From contig JANQFX010000102.1 in assembly GCA_028277725.1 (NCBI GenBank), positions 1 through 64,000 of the forward strand: a stretch of DNA of 64,000 nt, in the 5' to 3' direction. This DNA comes from Thiohalocapsa sp. Lineage in GTDB: Bacteria; Pseudomonadota; Gammaproteobacteria; Chromatiales; Chromatiaceae. The notes below the pieces were generated by a model. That model made no database searches. It was not told the DNA's origin and saw only the letters and a list, made by a program, of their open reading frames with translations. The position numbers and the translations under genes were made by a program. Below, in pieces: positions 51,396 to 60,910 of the stretch. Every line of letters starts with the position of its first letter. The stretch's first letter is position 1.

Positions 51396-51510
51396 GCCCG
51401 GATTCTAGCGCGGAAGCTCAGGGTAGGAGCGGCATTCATGGCCTCGCTCCAACGCTCCTGCGGTGGATCGACTGGCGGACGCTTCGCATCCAGCGGCTTT
51501 GCGGCAGCAC

Positions 51511-51894
51511 TCAATGCTTCAACGGCATGAAGGTCACCGGCTGCTGCTTGACGTAGTCCTGCTCGAAGTCGAGTTCGATGGCGAAACCCTCGCCCTCGCG
51601 GCGGATCTTGACCTGCTTCAGCTCGGGTAGGCGCACGGCGAGGTAGGTGGTGAAGGCCGCCGCCTGGGCCTCGTGGTCCGAGACAATGGCATGGGCGAGG
51701 TTGGCGCAGATGAACTGGGCCTTCTGCGCCTGCGTCGGGGCGTCGATGCGGGCGCCGTCGAGGTCGATGCCCTCGGTGTCCATGCGCCGGTCCATCTTGT
51801 CCAGGTAGGCGCCCTGGTGATCCGGCAACGGCTTGCGGCGGTCGAACTCGATCTGTGCGATGCCGTCCAGCAGGACGGCCATCTGTTTGTTCAT
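51511..51894 (-). CDS. Conserved hypothetical protein
   Basis: 128 aa, MNKQMAVLLDGIAQIEFDRRKPLPDHQGAYLDKMDRRMDTEGI...; clean ORF start, family not named. Confidence 0.6.
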   Translation of the reverse strand: MNKQMAVLLDGIAQIEFDRRKPLPDHQGAYLDKMDRRMDTEGIDLDGARIDAPTQAQKAQFICANLAHAIVSDHEAQAAAFTTYLAVRLPELKQVKIRREGEGFAIELDFEQDYVKQQPVTFMPLKH

Positions 51895-52495
51895 CCTCGT
51901 CTCCCCTGATGCTCCACTCGACAGCGGCCTGTTGCGCCGCTTCCGATCGCTCGTTGAAAGAACCCTGCCCGGCCCTGCGTCGTGGTGATGGCACGCGCGG
52001 TCGACCTCCGACCCAACAGGCCGACCGCCACAGCGTTTGCGACCATCAGCCGCCCCGGCGCCGGCGACCAAACACCCGCGAGTCATGCGATGAGCCGGTG
52101 GCGCCTCACCTTGCCCCACGGAGCCTGAGCACATGACGCCGATGCAGGCCAAAATCACCAACGACACGACCCCGCCGCCGCTCCGGAACAGGGATCCCAG
52201 CAACGAGCTCGCCATGCTGGACGCTCGTCCGGGCGAACCCCGAGCGCGTGCCGCGGCCCGGACGGGCAGAGGCCCCAGCTTCCCGAGCGACGCTGCACCG
52301 GAGGCAATTGTTCTTGTCGTTGACAAGCAAGGGCTTCTGGGTCATGCTGATCTGCTTTCTCGCCTGCAATGCGATGCTCGTCTGGGTCGGCCCTACCGAC
52401 GCATGCCCTTCGTCGGCACCGAGTCCGAGCTGTTGGTGCGGTGCGAGAGCACATCCATCCGGCTACCCCGAGCGTTCGAGGACACCTAACTAGTC

Positions 52496-52759
52496 ATGGC
52501 CAATTCCGCCCAAGCCCGCAAACGCGCCCGTCAGGCCGAGCAGCACCGTCAACGCAACGCGGCCCAGCGCAGCACCCTGCGCACCGCGATCAAGAAGGTT
52601 CTCAATGCCCTGCGCAGCGGCGACAAGGCCGCCGCCGCCGATGCCTACAAGGCCGCTGTTCCGCTGATCGACCGTGCCGCCGGCAAGGGTCTGATCCATG
52701 CCAACAAGGCAGCCCGTCACAAGAGCCGCCTGAACGCGCACATCAAGGCAGCCGGCTGA
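52496..52759 (+). CDS. rpsT: 30S ribosomal protein S20
   Basis: [35 protein letters not shown]...[21 protein letters not shown]. Confidence 0.97.
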   Translation: MANSAQARKRARQAEQHRQRNAAQRSTLRTAIKKVLNALRSGDKAAAADAYKAAVPLIDRAAGKGLIHANKAARHKSRLNAHIKAAG

Positions 52760-52777
52760 TCCCTGTGCCCCAGGCCC

Positions 52778-52796
52778 TCGCTCAGGCCCTGAGCGA
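52778..52796 (+). terminator. Possible hairpin terminator after rpsT
   Basis: TCGCTCAG-gcc-CTGAGCGA hairpin 19 nt after stop codon; no clear U-tract. Confidence 0.35.
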
Positions 52797-52993
52797 AGGC
52801 AGGCGCAACGCTTGACCGATCCGCGGACTCGGCCGCGTCCACACCGGCTGGCCGGACGCCGCAACAGTCCGATGAACGCGACGGCGCCGGAGGCAGGCAG
52901 TGTGCCGTCGCCCCTGGCCCTATCGATGTCGCCTAGGCATCGAGCTCCACCGCGCCCCATGAGCAACGATGCGCCGTCCGGGCGCGATCGCCG

Positions 52994-53341
52994 GTGACCC
53001 ACCGACCGCGCAACCTCTTCGAGGCGCTACCGCGCGTCGAGTCGGGCGAAGACTTCGAGTCCCTCCTGCGCCTGCCCGGTATCCACATCGAGCGTATCGT
53101 CAGCAGCCCCCGACCCGAGCCCGTGCTCTACGAGCAGGCCTGGGATGAGTGGGTGCTCCTGCTCGACGGCGAGGCGACGCTGGACCTCGACGGCGATCTG
53201 GTGCGGCTGCGCGCCGGCGACCACCTGCTGATTCCCGCCGGGCTGCCGCATCGCGTCCTCGCGACCTCCGACGAGCCCCGCTGCCTCTGGCTCGCCGTGC
53301 ATCTGCGCAACGCCCCCGCCACGTCCGAGTCCGCCGGCTAG
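52994..53341 (+). CDS. Cupin-domain protein
   Basis: DEWVLLLDGEATLDLDGDLVRLRAGDHLLIPAGLPHRVLATSDEPRCLWLAVHL. Confidence 0.82.
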   Translation: MTHRPRNLFEALPRVESGEDFESLLRLPGIHIERIVSSPRPEPVLYEQAWDEWVLLLDGEATLDLDGDLVRLRAGDHLLIPAGLPHRVLATSDEPRCLWLAVHLRNAPATSESAG

Positions 53342-53389
53342 CGGCTGGCGGCTGACAACCACCCGATTCGCCCGACTGCCCCGGCGCCC

Positions 53390-54493
53390 ATGTCCGCCCA
53401 CCTCTTCATCGCCGCCACCGCCCACGGCTACGGCCACGTTGCGCAGGTCAGCGCCATCGCCCATGGGCTCTTGCGGCGCGATCCCGGGCTCCGGATCACC
53501 CTCGCGGCTACCGTCGACCAGGGCTTCCTGCGCGAGCGCATGCCCGCGGGCGTCCGAATCCTGCGCCGTGCACTGGATGTCGCGCTACCCATGGACGGCC
53601 CACTCCGGGTGCGCTGGGAGCAGGGGCTCTCGGTCTATAGCGAGTTCGACGCCGAACACGAGCGGCACCTCGCCGAGCAGCGTGCCCTGCTGACGGAGCT
53701 GAGGCCCGATCTGGTACTCGCGGACGTGCCCTGGGTGCCCCTGGCCGCGGCGCGCTCCCTGGGCATCCCGGCGGTCGGGCTCTGCTCGCTCAACTGGCTG
53801 GATGTCCTGCGCGAAAGCCCGATCGGTGCCCGTCTGCCCGCGACGCTGGCCGAACACATGCACGACGCCTATGCGGGGGCGGAGTTGTTCCTGCGCCCGG
53901 CGCCGTCCATGCCCATGGGCTGGCTGCCCAATGGCCGCGACATCGGCCCCATCGCCCGGCTGACACCGCGCGACAGGGCCGGTCTGCGCCGACGCCTCGG
54001 GCTCGCCGACGACGTCCGCCTGGTGCTGGCGCAGTTCGGCGGCGCCGGCTCCCTGGTTCCGCCCCTGCATGCCTCGCTGCCGCCGAACACCCGGCTCCTG
54101 ACGCCGGTCGCCCGGCTCGCCGAGCGTGACGACACCCTGTTCGTCGGCCCCGAGGCCGGCCCCCATGCGCCGTCCATCGCCGAGGTGCTCGCGAGCTGCG
54201 ACGCCCTCATCACCAAGCCCGGCTACGGCACCTTCGCCGAGGCCGCCTGCCACGGCGTGCCCGTGCTGTCGGTGCCACGCGGCGACTGGCCCGAAGAGCC
54301 GCACCTGGACCGCTGGCTCGCCCGGCAGGTGCCGTTCCGATCCCTGCCTCTGGCGGAATTCGCCGCCGGGCGCATCGCCGGGCCGCTCGAGGAACTGCTC
54401 ACCGCGGGCCCCGCGGAGCCCGTTCCGGCGAGCGGCGTCGACGAGGCGGTGGAACTGCTCTGGCCCTGGCTGGGCGGGGCTGGCACCCGGTAA
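53390..54493 (+). CDS. Glycosyltransferase-like (MurG/L-arabinokinase N-terminal-like) protein
   Basis: FIAATAHGYGHVAQVSAIAHGLLRRDP; CDALITKPGYGTFAEAACHGVPVLSVPR. Confidence 0.72.
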   Translation: MSAHLFIAATAHGYGHVAQVSAIAHGLLRRDPGLRITLAATVDQGFLRERMPAGVRILRRALDVALPMDGPLRVRWEQGLSVYSEFDAEHERHLAEQRALLTELRPDLVLADVPWVPLAAARSLGIPAVGLCSLNWLDVLRESPIGARLPATLAEHMHDAYAGAELFLRPAPSMPMGWLPNGRDIGPIARLTPRDRAGLRRRLGLADDVRLVLAQFGGAGSLVPPLHASLPPNTRLLTPVARLAERDDTLFVGPEAGPHAPSIAEVLASCDALITKPGYGTFAEAACHGVPVLSVPRGDWPEEPHLDRWLARQVPFRSLPLAEFAAGRIAGPLEELLTAGPAEPVPASGVDEAVELLWPWLGGAGTR

Positions 54494-54607
54494 GCTGACC
54501 GAGCCTATCTCAACCCGCAGATCGGCTGTAAGCAAATAACAAAAGTGTGCGGTGTGGCTCGGTAGCATTGGAGTGGGTGCTTGGTTCTCCGGCATTGATC
54601 GATGCCC

Positions 54608-54973
54608 TCATCGACCACCGTCGCGATTCGCGCCCACCCGCACCCGATAGGTCGGCTCTTCCAAGAAACTGGACAGGAGTCGTCGGCGCGTCTTGGCGCC
54701 GACAAGACTGAGCTTCACGTGCTCCGTGCCGTCGGGTGTGCGTTCGTCGAAGCCTTCGCCCAGTCCGATGCCGCCAACGTCGGTGAGCGCGTACCGATCA
54801 TGCTCCTTGGACTTGGGCCAAGCGCAGCAGCGAATCTCGAAGCCGGCTGGACACTCACTCAGCAGATGCTGGCGCAGAGAGTCCTCCATGTCCTGACGAT
54901 GATCCGAGATGCCGCCCTGCCAGAATTCGAGCCAGAGTTTGTCGATCTTGTTGCGGAGGTCGCCGGTGATCAT
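54608..54973 (-). pseudogene. Chimeric/truncated ORF: HsdM-like N-terminus joined to an unrelated C-terminal segment
   Basis: MITGDLRNKIDKLWLEFWQGGIS matches typical HsdM N-termini; no methyltransferase motifs; remainder contains HDRYALTDVGGIGLGEGFDE. Confidence 0.6.
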
Positions 54974-54992
54974 CGAATGCGCGGGGCTCCTG

Positions 54993-55379
54993 TTACCAAA
55001 GGGTGGGGACGTCGTAGTTGGCTATGGCGGCATCGGCGGTGATGAGGGTCATGTCCTCGATCTGCGCCTGGGCGATGAGCATGCGGTCGAAGGGGTCGCG
55101 GTGGTGCATCGGTAGCTGCTGCAACCCCTGGATGTGGCGGAGCGACACCGTCAGTGTTTGTAGTCCGTTGGCTTGCTGCTGGGTGTGAAGCATCCTCGGC
55201 CAGGGCACGGTGAGCTCCAGCTTGCCCAGTTGATGCTTGATCTGAACCTCCCAGAGCGACGCTAGGCTGAGGTGCAGGCTGTTGGCCTGATCCTGACAAG
55301 CCGCGAGTGCGGCTTCGCCGACGCGTGTCGGGTCGGTGTTGAGCCACAGAAAGGCATGGGTATCCAGCAGCAGCTTCAT
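54993..55379 (-). CDS. PIN-domain toxin (VapC-like)
   Basis: MKLLLDTHAFLWLNTDP...SLASLWEVQIKHQLGKL...HHRDPFDRMLIAQAQIEDMTLITADAAI. Confidence 0.9.
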   Translation of the reverse strand: MKLLLDTHAFLWLNTDPTRVGEAALAACQDQANSLHLSLASLWEVQIKHQLGKLELTVPWPRMLHTQQQANGLQTLTVSLRHIQGLQQLPMHHRDPFDRMLIAQAQIEDMTLITADAAIANYDVPTLW

Positions 55380-55618
55380 GGGTTGCCGCCCAACCAGAAT
55401 TCGTCCGGCAGCTCGGCGTCGAAGTCGTCGCTCATCGTGATGGCGCCGGGGAATTGGCCGAAGGTGCGCACCGACTTTCCGACATCCGGTTTGTCGGTGG
55501 TCGCGGGGCTTTCGTACATCACCACGACCTTGGCCTTACCGGCCTGGACATCGTCCGGCAGCTTGAGGTGGATCTCGTGGTTCTCGTCGATTTCGGTTTC
55601 CAATTCGATGGCTTGCAT
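55376..55618 (-). CDS. Antitoxin for the PIN toxin (DUF2281-like)
   Basis: MQAIELETEIDENHEIHLKLPDDVQAGKAKVVVMYE...GAITMSDDFDAELPDEFWLGG; 4-bp overlap with PIN gene. Confidence 0.72.
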   Translation of the reverse strand: MQAIELETEIDENHEIHLKLPDDVQAGKAKVVVMYESPATTDKPDVGKSVRTFGQFPGAITMSDDFDAELPDEFWLGGNP

Positions 55619-55671
55619 GTCGTTAGCGCCTTTGTTGGGCGATGCCTGATGGGAATGGGTATTCGGGCGGC

Positions 55672-58600
55672 TCATGCCCCGTCATTCTGCTCGCTGACGT
55701 TCGGCGTCTTGCCGAAGCTCGCGACGATCTCCAGCAAGCGGTCGATCTGGTCGTCGGAGTCGAAGACGCTGTCCGGGTCACCGAGCTTGGCGAACGGCAT
55801 CTCGTAGAGGCTCTCCAGCTCAATGGCGCCGCTTTTGGCAATCTGGCGCTTGAGCATGCCGAGAAACTGCACCTGCTTGGCGGTGAGGCTCGGGTAGGCC
55901 TGCACGAAGTCGGCAAAACGGGCGTTGACGGCGGCCTCGTCCATGCCGACTACGGAACGCAGCACCTGTTCCATGGGCGCGGCGGTGTCGTAGAAGCCCT
56001 TGAGCACGTTCAGGTCAAGGTCCGGATGGCTGGTGTGGACCAGGGCGTTGAGGGCATCCAGTTCAGCCGGGGATACGGGCTCGCCATCGCGGATCTTCTT
56101 CAGCACAGGATCAGTCTCGAACAGGTCTTGAAGGGCCTGTTCCACCTTGACCTTGTAGGCCTTCATGTCGACGGAGGCCAGGTAGGTGCCTTGGGTCTCG
56201 CGGACCTCATTGGTGTCGGTGACGTCGATGACAGGCGGCGCGACCGGGGGCTGACTGCTACCGTCGCGGTACTTCATGATGTCCCGCAGCTCGATCCGTG
56301 CCTGTTCGAGCTCGTCCAGGGATGCCGCGCTCCACCACGCCGGGTCGCGGGCCTGCTTGATGGAGGTGGCCTTGGCCTGGACTTGGTTGAGGTTCATCTG
56401 CAGCTGGTGCAGCCGGTCCACGGCCTCGCCGACGCGGTCATCGAATAGGCCGGAGTTGTTGATCTTCTCGCGCTGGATGCGGGTGACGAGCAGATCCCAC
56501 TGGTAGGCGTCGGACTGGCCGCGGATGTCCACCCACTGCATGAGCGGAGCGATCTCGGTCTCCAGGGCAACGACGGTGTTGGGGGCGAGCTGGCGAATGA
56601 CCGGCAGCTCGCTCATGGTCTGCTTGACCTTCCACTTGTCCCGAACCGCCAGGGCCTTGTCGTCCAAGCTGTTGATGGCCTTGTGCATCCATTGCGCCAG
56701 CACGTCCACGAAGTCCACCTCGGCGGCCTGCAGCGCGGATTGGGTCAGGTCCAGACGGGCCTCGAACAGCACCTGCATAGTGGACTTGGATTGGGTGACG
56801 ACGACATCGCGCTGCTTTAGACCGTGGTACTCGACGACGCCCCAGTGATCGAAGATCTGGAAGTGGGTCTTGTCCTTGCCGGGGCCGAGCAGGCGCTTGT
56901 ACAGCCTCGTGCCGCGCCCGACCATCTGCCAGAACTTGACCGGTGACTTGACCGGGCGGGCGAAGACCAGGTTGACCACCTCCGGCACATCGATGCCGGT
57001 GTCCAGCATGTCGACGGAGATGGCGATGGTGAGTTGGTCGTTACTGCCGTCGCCTTTGAAGTCGTCGATCAGGTCCTCGGCGCGCGGGTCGTAGTTGTCG
57101 ATGACCTGGCAGAACTTGCCGGCGTACTGCGGGAACAGTTCGTCAAACAGCTGTTCCAGCAGCTTGGCATGGCGATGATTGCGGGCGAAGACGATGGTCT
57201 TGCCGAGCGTCTGGCCGTCCGCTTGGCGGATGCCGTGATCCATCAGGTTCTGCAGGATCTTGCGGTTGGTGTCCTTGTTGTAGATGGCGCGGTCGATCTG
57301 GTCGCTGTCGAAGTCCAAGGCGTTGGGATCGATGCCTTGGTCCTCCAGCTCGGCGACCTGCTCGGCAGTCAGCGCGTGGCCTTTGATGCCGTCGCGCAGG
57401 AAGCCGGTGGTGTGCTTGACGACTTGGTAGGGGACCAGATAGCCGTCCTCCACCGCGCGGTCCAGGTCGTAGTTGGCGGTGGGCTGTTTGAACTCGCAGT
57501 CGAACAGGCGACAGGTAGAGCGGCTGACCATCTCCACAGGCGTGGCGGTGAGGCCGAGTTGAAGCGCATCGAAATAGCGGAACAGGTCACCGTAGACGTT
57601 GTAGATGCTGCGGTGGGACTCGTCGGCGATGACCAGATCGAAGAAGCCTGGGTCGAAGCGCTCGAAGATCTTGAGCATCGCCGGGTAGGTGGCGAGGAAG
57701 ACTTGGCTCGCGACGTCGTCGGCACTGCTGCTATTCAGCACGGTCACCGGTGCGCTGAGGAACTGGCTGTAGGCGTTCTTGGCCTGTTTGCGCAGCTCGC
57801 GCCGGTCGCAAAGAAACAGGATGCGCTTGGCCCAACCGGCCTGCATGCAGACGTCGGACAGCGCGATGGCGAGACGGGTCTTGCCGGTGCCGGTGGCCTG
57901 CACGGCCAAGCCCCTGCGCTGCTTGGTCTCGTAACGCTCACAAATGCGCTTCAGGGCCTCATGCTGATAGAGCCGGTCGGTGAGGATCTCCGGTTTCGGA
58001 GAGACGCTGGCGAATGGCTTGCGTTCCGAGCGCTTGCGGATCAGGTGTTGCAGGCTGCCCTTTGCGTAGAAGTCGTAGAGGCGCCGGGGCGGATAGGCCT
58101 GAGACGGATGGTCGTCCCAGACCCAGATGTCATGGCCGTTGGTGTAGAAGATGACGGGTCGCTGGCCGTGCATCTTCTCCAGTCCATCGGCATAGTGACG
58201 AGCCTGATGGCGGCCTTTCTCCGCGTCGACCGCGGTCTTCTTGGCCTCGATAACGGCCAAGGGCTTGCCGTTGTCGTCCCAGAGTACGTAATCGGCCCGG
58301 CCGATGCCCGTGGGCGTCGGCTGGTGCAGGATGTCCACCTCTTGGCCGACCTGCTCTGTGCTCGCACCATCGGCGCCGATGTTCCAGCCGCGCCCGGCAA
58401 GCAGGGTGTCGATGAGCCGGCGGCGGGTGCTCTCCTCGTCGAGTTTGAGCTGACTTGCGGCACCCTGGGCCTTGGCCTTTAGTGCATCCAGTTCTGTCTG
58501 AGTCTTCTCGAGCTCAGAGGACTTCTGCTTCTCTGCCTCCAGTTCCGCCAGCAAGACTTGCATCTGAGCCTCTTGCTTCGCGAACTTCTTCATTAGAGCT

Positions 58601-59073
58601 TTGCGTTCCTTCTTGAACTGGCTCTTGGCGGACGCCTGCGGCTGGGGCTGCTTAAAGGTCGGGAGGTCGCTTGCCTCACCCTGCCCATAGCTCACCAGCA
58701 CCCAACGGCTCAGATCCCATGCTTCACGTAGCAGCCAGAGCGCAGTCTCCGCAGAGACCTTGTCGCCGTGAGCTGCCTTATTGCCGTGGATACGCATGGC
58801 GTGGAGCTTATCCAGCACGACCCTCGGCGAGATCGCCTGGAAGGCATGGCTGCTGAGCAGTTCCATGAAGCTCGCCATCGGCGGACGGGGGAGGTCCGCC
58901 CTATGATAGACAACCGCGACGAGCCGCTCGGCGAACGCCCGAAGCTTGACCAGGGCGCTTGACGGGTCCACCGCCGCGTATTGCTCCGCGAAGCCTGCGA
59001 GTGATGCCAGCTCAGGCCACTTGGGCCTCAGATGCTCGAAGTTCTGCGATTCCATGATCTGCGGTGCGCTCAT
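55672..59073 (-). CDS. hsdR: Type I restriction enzyme R subunit (HsdR-like) with DUF4145-like N-terminus
   Basis: [28 protein letters not shown] nuclease motif; [18 protein letters not shown] Walker A; DESHRS; TDVL-like [38 protein letters not shown]. Confidence 0.9.
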   Translation of the reverse strand: MSAPQIMESQNFEHLRPKWPELASLAGFAEQYAAVDPSSALVKLRAFAERLVAVVYHRADLPRPPMASFMELLSSHAFQAISPRVVLDKLHAMRIHGNKAAHGDKVSAETALWLLREAWDLSRWVLVSYGQGEASDLPTFKQPQPQASAKSQFKKERKALMKKFAKQEAQMQVLLAELEAEKQKSSELEKTQTELDALKAKAQGAASQLKLDEESTRRRLIDTLLAGRGWNIGADGASTEQVGQEVDILHQPTPTGIGRADYVLWDDNGKPLAVIEAKKTAVDAEKGRHQARHYADGLEKMHGQRPVIFYTNGHDIWVWDDHPSQAYPPRRLYDFYAKGSLQHLIRKRSERKPFASVSPKPEILTDRLYQHEALKRICERYETKQRRGLAVQATGTGKTRLAIALSDVCMQAGWAKRILFLCDRRELRKQAKNAYSQFLSAPVTVLNSSSADDVASQVFLATYPAMLKIFERFDPGFFDLVIADESHRSIYNVYGDLFRYFDALQLGLTATPVEMVSRSTCRLFDCEFKQPTANYDLDRAVEDGYLVPYQVVKHTTGFLRDGIKGHALTAEQVAELEDQGIDPNALDFDSDQIDRAIYNKDTNRKILQNLMDHGIRQADGQTLGKTIVFARNHRHAKLLEQLFDELFPQYAGKFCQVIDNYDPRAEDLIDDFKGDGSNDQLTIAISVDMLDTGIDVPEVVNLVFARPVKSPVKFWQMVGRGTRLYKRLLGPGKDKTHFQIFDHWGVVEYHGLKQRDVVVTQSKSTMQVLFEARLDLTQSALQAAEVDFVDVLAQWMHKAINSLDDKALAVRDKWKVKQTMSELPVIRQLAPNTVVALETEIAPLMQWVDIRGQSDAYQWDLLVTRIQREKINNSGLFDDRVGEAVDRLHQLQMNLNQVQAKATSIKQARDPAWWSAASLDELEQARIELRDIMKYRDGSSQPPVAPPVIDVTDTNEVRETQGTYLASVDMKAYKVKVEQALQDLFETDPVLKKIRDGEPVSPAELDALNALVHTSHPDLDLNVLKGFYDTAAPMEQVLRSVVGMDEAAVNARFADFVQAYPSLTAKQVQFLGMLKRQIAKSGAIELESLYEMPFAKLGDPDSVFDSDDQIDRLLEIVASFGKTPNVSEQNDGA

Positions 59074-59085
59074 GCCTAAGCTCTA

Positions 59086-59102
59086 AGCGAAGGCCGTGCC
59101 AA
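59086..59102 (-). promoter_or_regulatory. Candidate sigma54 (-24/-12) promoter for hsdR
   Basis: Minus strand TTGGCACG-GCCT-TCGCT vs consensus TTGGCACG-N4-TTGCW: one mismatch, exact spacing, immediately after activator stop codon. Confidence 0.65.
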
Positions 59103-60626
59103 CTACGTTTCGACGCCGTGCTTCTTGATCCAGCCGTTCAGCGTCTGGTAGCTCCCGAGCCCCAGGAGGGCGGCCGCCTTTGAGCGATTCTCGCCTGTTT
59201 GTGTTAGCGCCCGAACGACGTAGTGTCGTACGACCTCATCGATAACCGAATGAATATCAAAGACTTCATCAATCGTTCGACCTAAGACTCCCTGTTCTTG
59301 GGACAGGCCGCGGAACATCGCTGCTTCGAGGTCTGCTGCATCGATTCTCTTGTTCTGAGACCAGAGTGATGCTCGCAGCAAGGTCGAGTTCAGCTCGCGT
59401 ATGTTACCGGGCCACCGATGCTGTCTGATAAGATTTCTTCCCTCAACAGAGATTTTCTTCTGCACGAAGCCAGGCTGACCAGCGGCGTCACGGTTGATTC
59501 GTTGCAGCAGCGCGTCGGCGAGCAGCGGGAGGTCGCCGGCTCGCTCCCGCAGTGGGGGCAGATTGAGCACGCCGACCGCGACTCGGTAGAAAAGATCCTC
59601 TCGGAACCGACCCATCGCGACCTCCTGGACGAGGTTCCGGTTGGTCGCGGCGATCACGCGCACATCGACGCCTTTAGCCACGGTGCTTCCTACGGGATAG
59701 AAATCCCCCGTTTGCAGGACACGGAGCAGCCGAACCTGCGCGTCCAGGGAAAGTTCACCGAGTTCATCAAGGAAGAGCGTACCGCCGTCTGCCCGCTCGA
59801 AATAGCCGGCCTTGGATGCGCCAGCCCCGGTGAAGGCGCCCTTCACGTGTCCAAAGAGCGCAGAGTCAGCTAGCTCTCGGGGGATCGCGCCGCAGTTAAC
59901 CGGCACGAATACTCGGTCGCGGCGCGGGCTGGCGTTGTGGATAGCGGTTGCGAACAGCTCCTTGCCTGTACCCGTCTCACCGTGGATCAGGACCGGTACT
60001 TCGCGTGTGGCCATGACGTTTGCTTGAGCGATGAGCTCACACATCGCCGGATCTTGTGTGAGGATGTCATCGAACGCTGCGTCAATCGGGACGTCTGCGG
60101 CGAGCAGGCGTCCGACCTGCCTTGCGCTGCGAGCAGACAGCTCAGGCAAGAACTCCGCGGAGATATCGAACGGGATGTTGACCTGTTCGACACCCTCCTC
60201 GACGGACGACTGGAAAAAGACAGCGGGATACTTGGTCTTGCCGAGCAGAACCCAGACGGCCTGCATGGCAGGAGTTCCAGGGCTGAGCAGGATGCAGAGA
60301 GTGTCGGAAGGATGCTCTGCGCAGGCCTTCGCCAGGCAACCGTCGGCTGCTTGGTAGATGTCATGGTAGTGGACAGGGGAGCGTAGCTGGGCGCGCGCGC
60401 TCTCGATTGGCGTGTCAATCACCGAGTGCAGCAGATTCAGGTATGGCGTTATCTCCTCGGCCGCGTAGTTGTAGAGCAGATAGGCGCACCGAAATCGCTC
60501 GGCGAACAGGGTTGAGGCAATGGGCCCAGCAGCTTCGGCGCCTTCGCTCTCTGCGGAGCTGGCGGTAAGGTCAGCGCGACCGATCCAACTGACTAAGACT
60601 CTCGACAAGGACACCTCGGGCGACAT
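59103..60626 (-). CDS. Sigma54-dependent activator with CARF/RtcR-like N-terminal sensor domain, AAA+ and Fis-type HTH
   Basis: VPVLIHGETGTGKELFATAIH, GAFTGAGASKAGYFERADGGTLFLDELGELSLD (GAFTGA loop), RSKAAALLGLGSYQTLNGWIKKHG HTH; N-terminus VLVSWIGRADL... and LSPGTPAMQAVWVLLGKTKYP. Confidence 0.85.
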   Translation of the reverse strand: MSPEVSLSRVLVSWIGRADLTASSAESEGAEAAGPIASTLFAERFRCAYLLYNYAAEEITPYLNLLHSVIDTPIESARAQLRSPVHYHDIYQAADGCLAKACAEHPSDTLCILLSPGTPAMQAVWVLLGKTKYPAVFFQSSVEEGVEQVNIPFDISAEFLPELSARSARQVGRLLAADVPIDAAFDDILTQDPAMCELIAQANVMATREVPVLIHGETGTGKELFATAIHNASPRRDRVFVPVNCGAIPRELADSALFGHVKGAFTGAGASKAGYFERADGGTLFLDELGELSLDAQVRLLRVLQTGDFYPVGSTVAKGVDVRVIAATNRNLVQEVAMGRFREDLFYRVAVGVLNLPPLRERAGDLPLLADALLQRINRDAAGQPGFVQKKISVEGRNLIRQHRWPGNIRELNSTLLRASLWSQNKRIDAADLEAAMFRGLSQEQGVLGRTIDEVFDIHSVIDEVVRHYVVRALTQTGENRSKAAALLGLGSYQTLNGWIKKHGVET

Positions 60627-60910
60627 GGGTACACGATGGCATCAGAGTCTACACGCCTCCTCGCAGTGCTGGCGCGCACCTACGAAAAGGCTGGGTCATT
60701 GGCGTTTCCCGTTCAGGGCGGGTTGCCCCGCTATGTTCAGCGGCGCCTTGGTCAGAGTCAGGGCTGAGAATGATAAGGAAGCGAACACCACGCCCTTGTC
60801 AGAACAGGGCGCTTCCCTGCCAATTTCGGCCATGGATGACAAGAATCAGCGTTTTGCGTAAGGGCAACAGACGGGACTTGGTCAGCTCGCGCCAAGCGGG
60901 CCGTCTTTGC

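Noticed and set aside
52248-52493. 81-aa ORF upstream of rpsT with one hydrophobic stretch
   Set aside because: Only one short hydrophobic segment, no start-site support and biased flanks; insufficient evidence to call a gene.
55619-55672. GCCCAACAAAGGCGCTAAC (minus strand) resembling an integron attC core
   Set aside because: No matching inverse core site or pairing arm nearby, and no integrase; resemblance is too short.
57034-58482. 482-aa plus-strand ORF
   Set aside because: Lies wholly antisense to the clearly recognisable hsdR; low-complexity V/D/G-rich translation with no family features.
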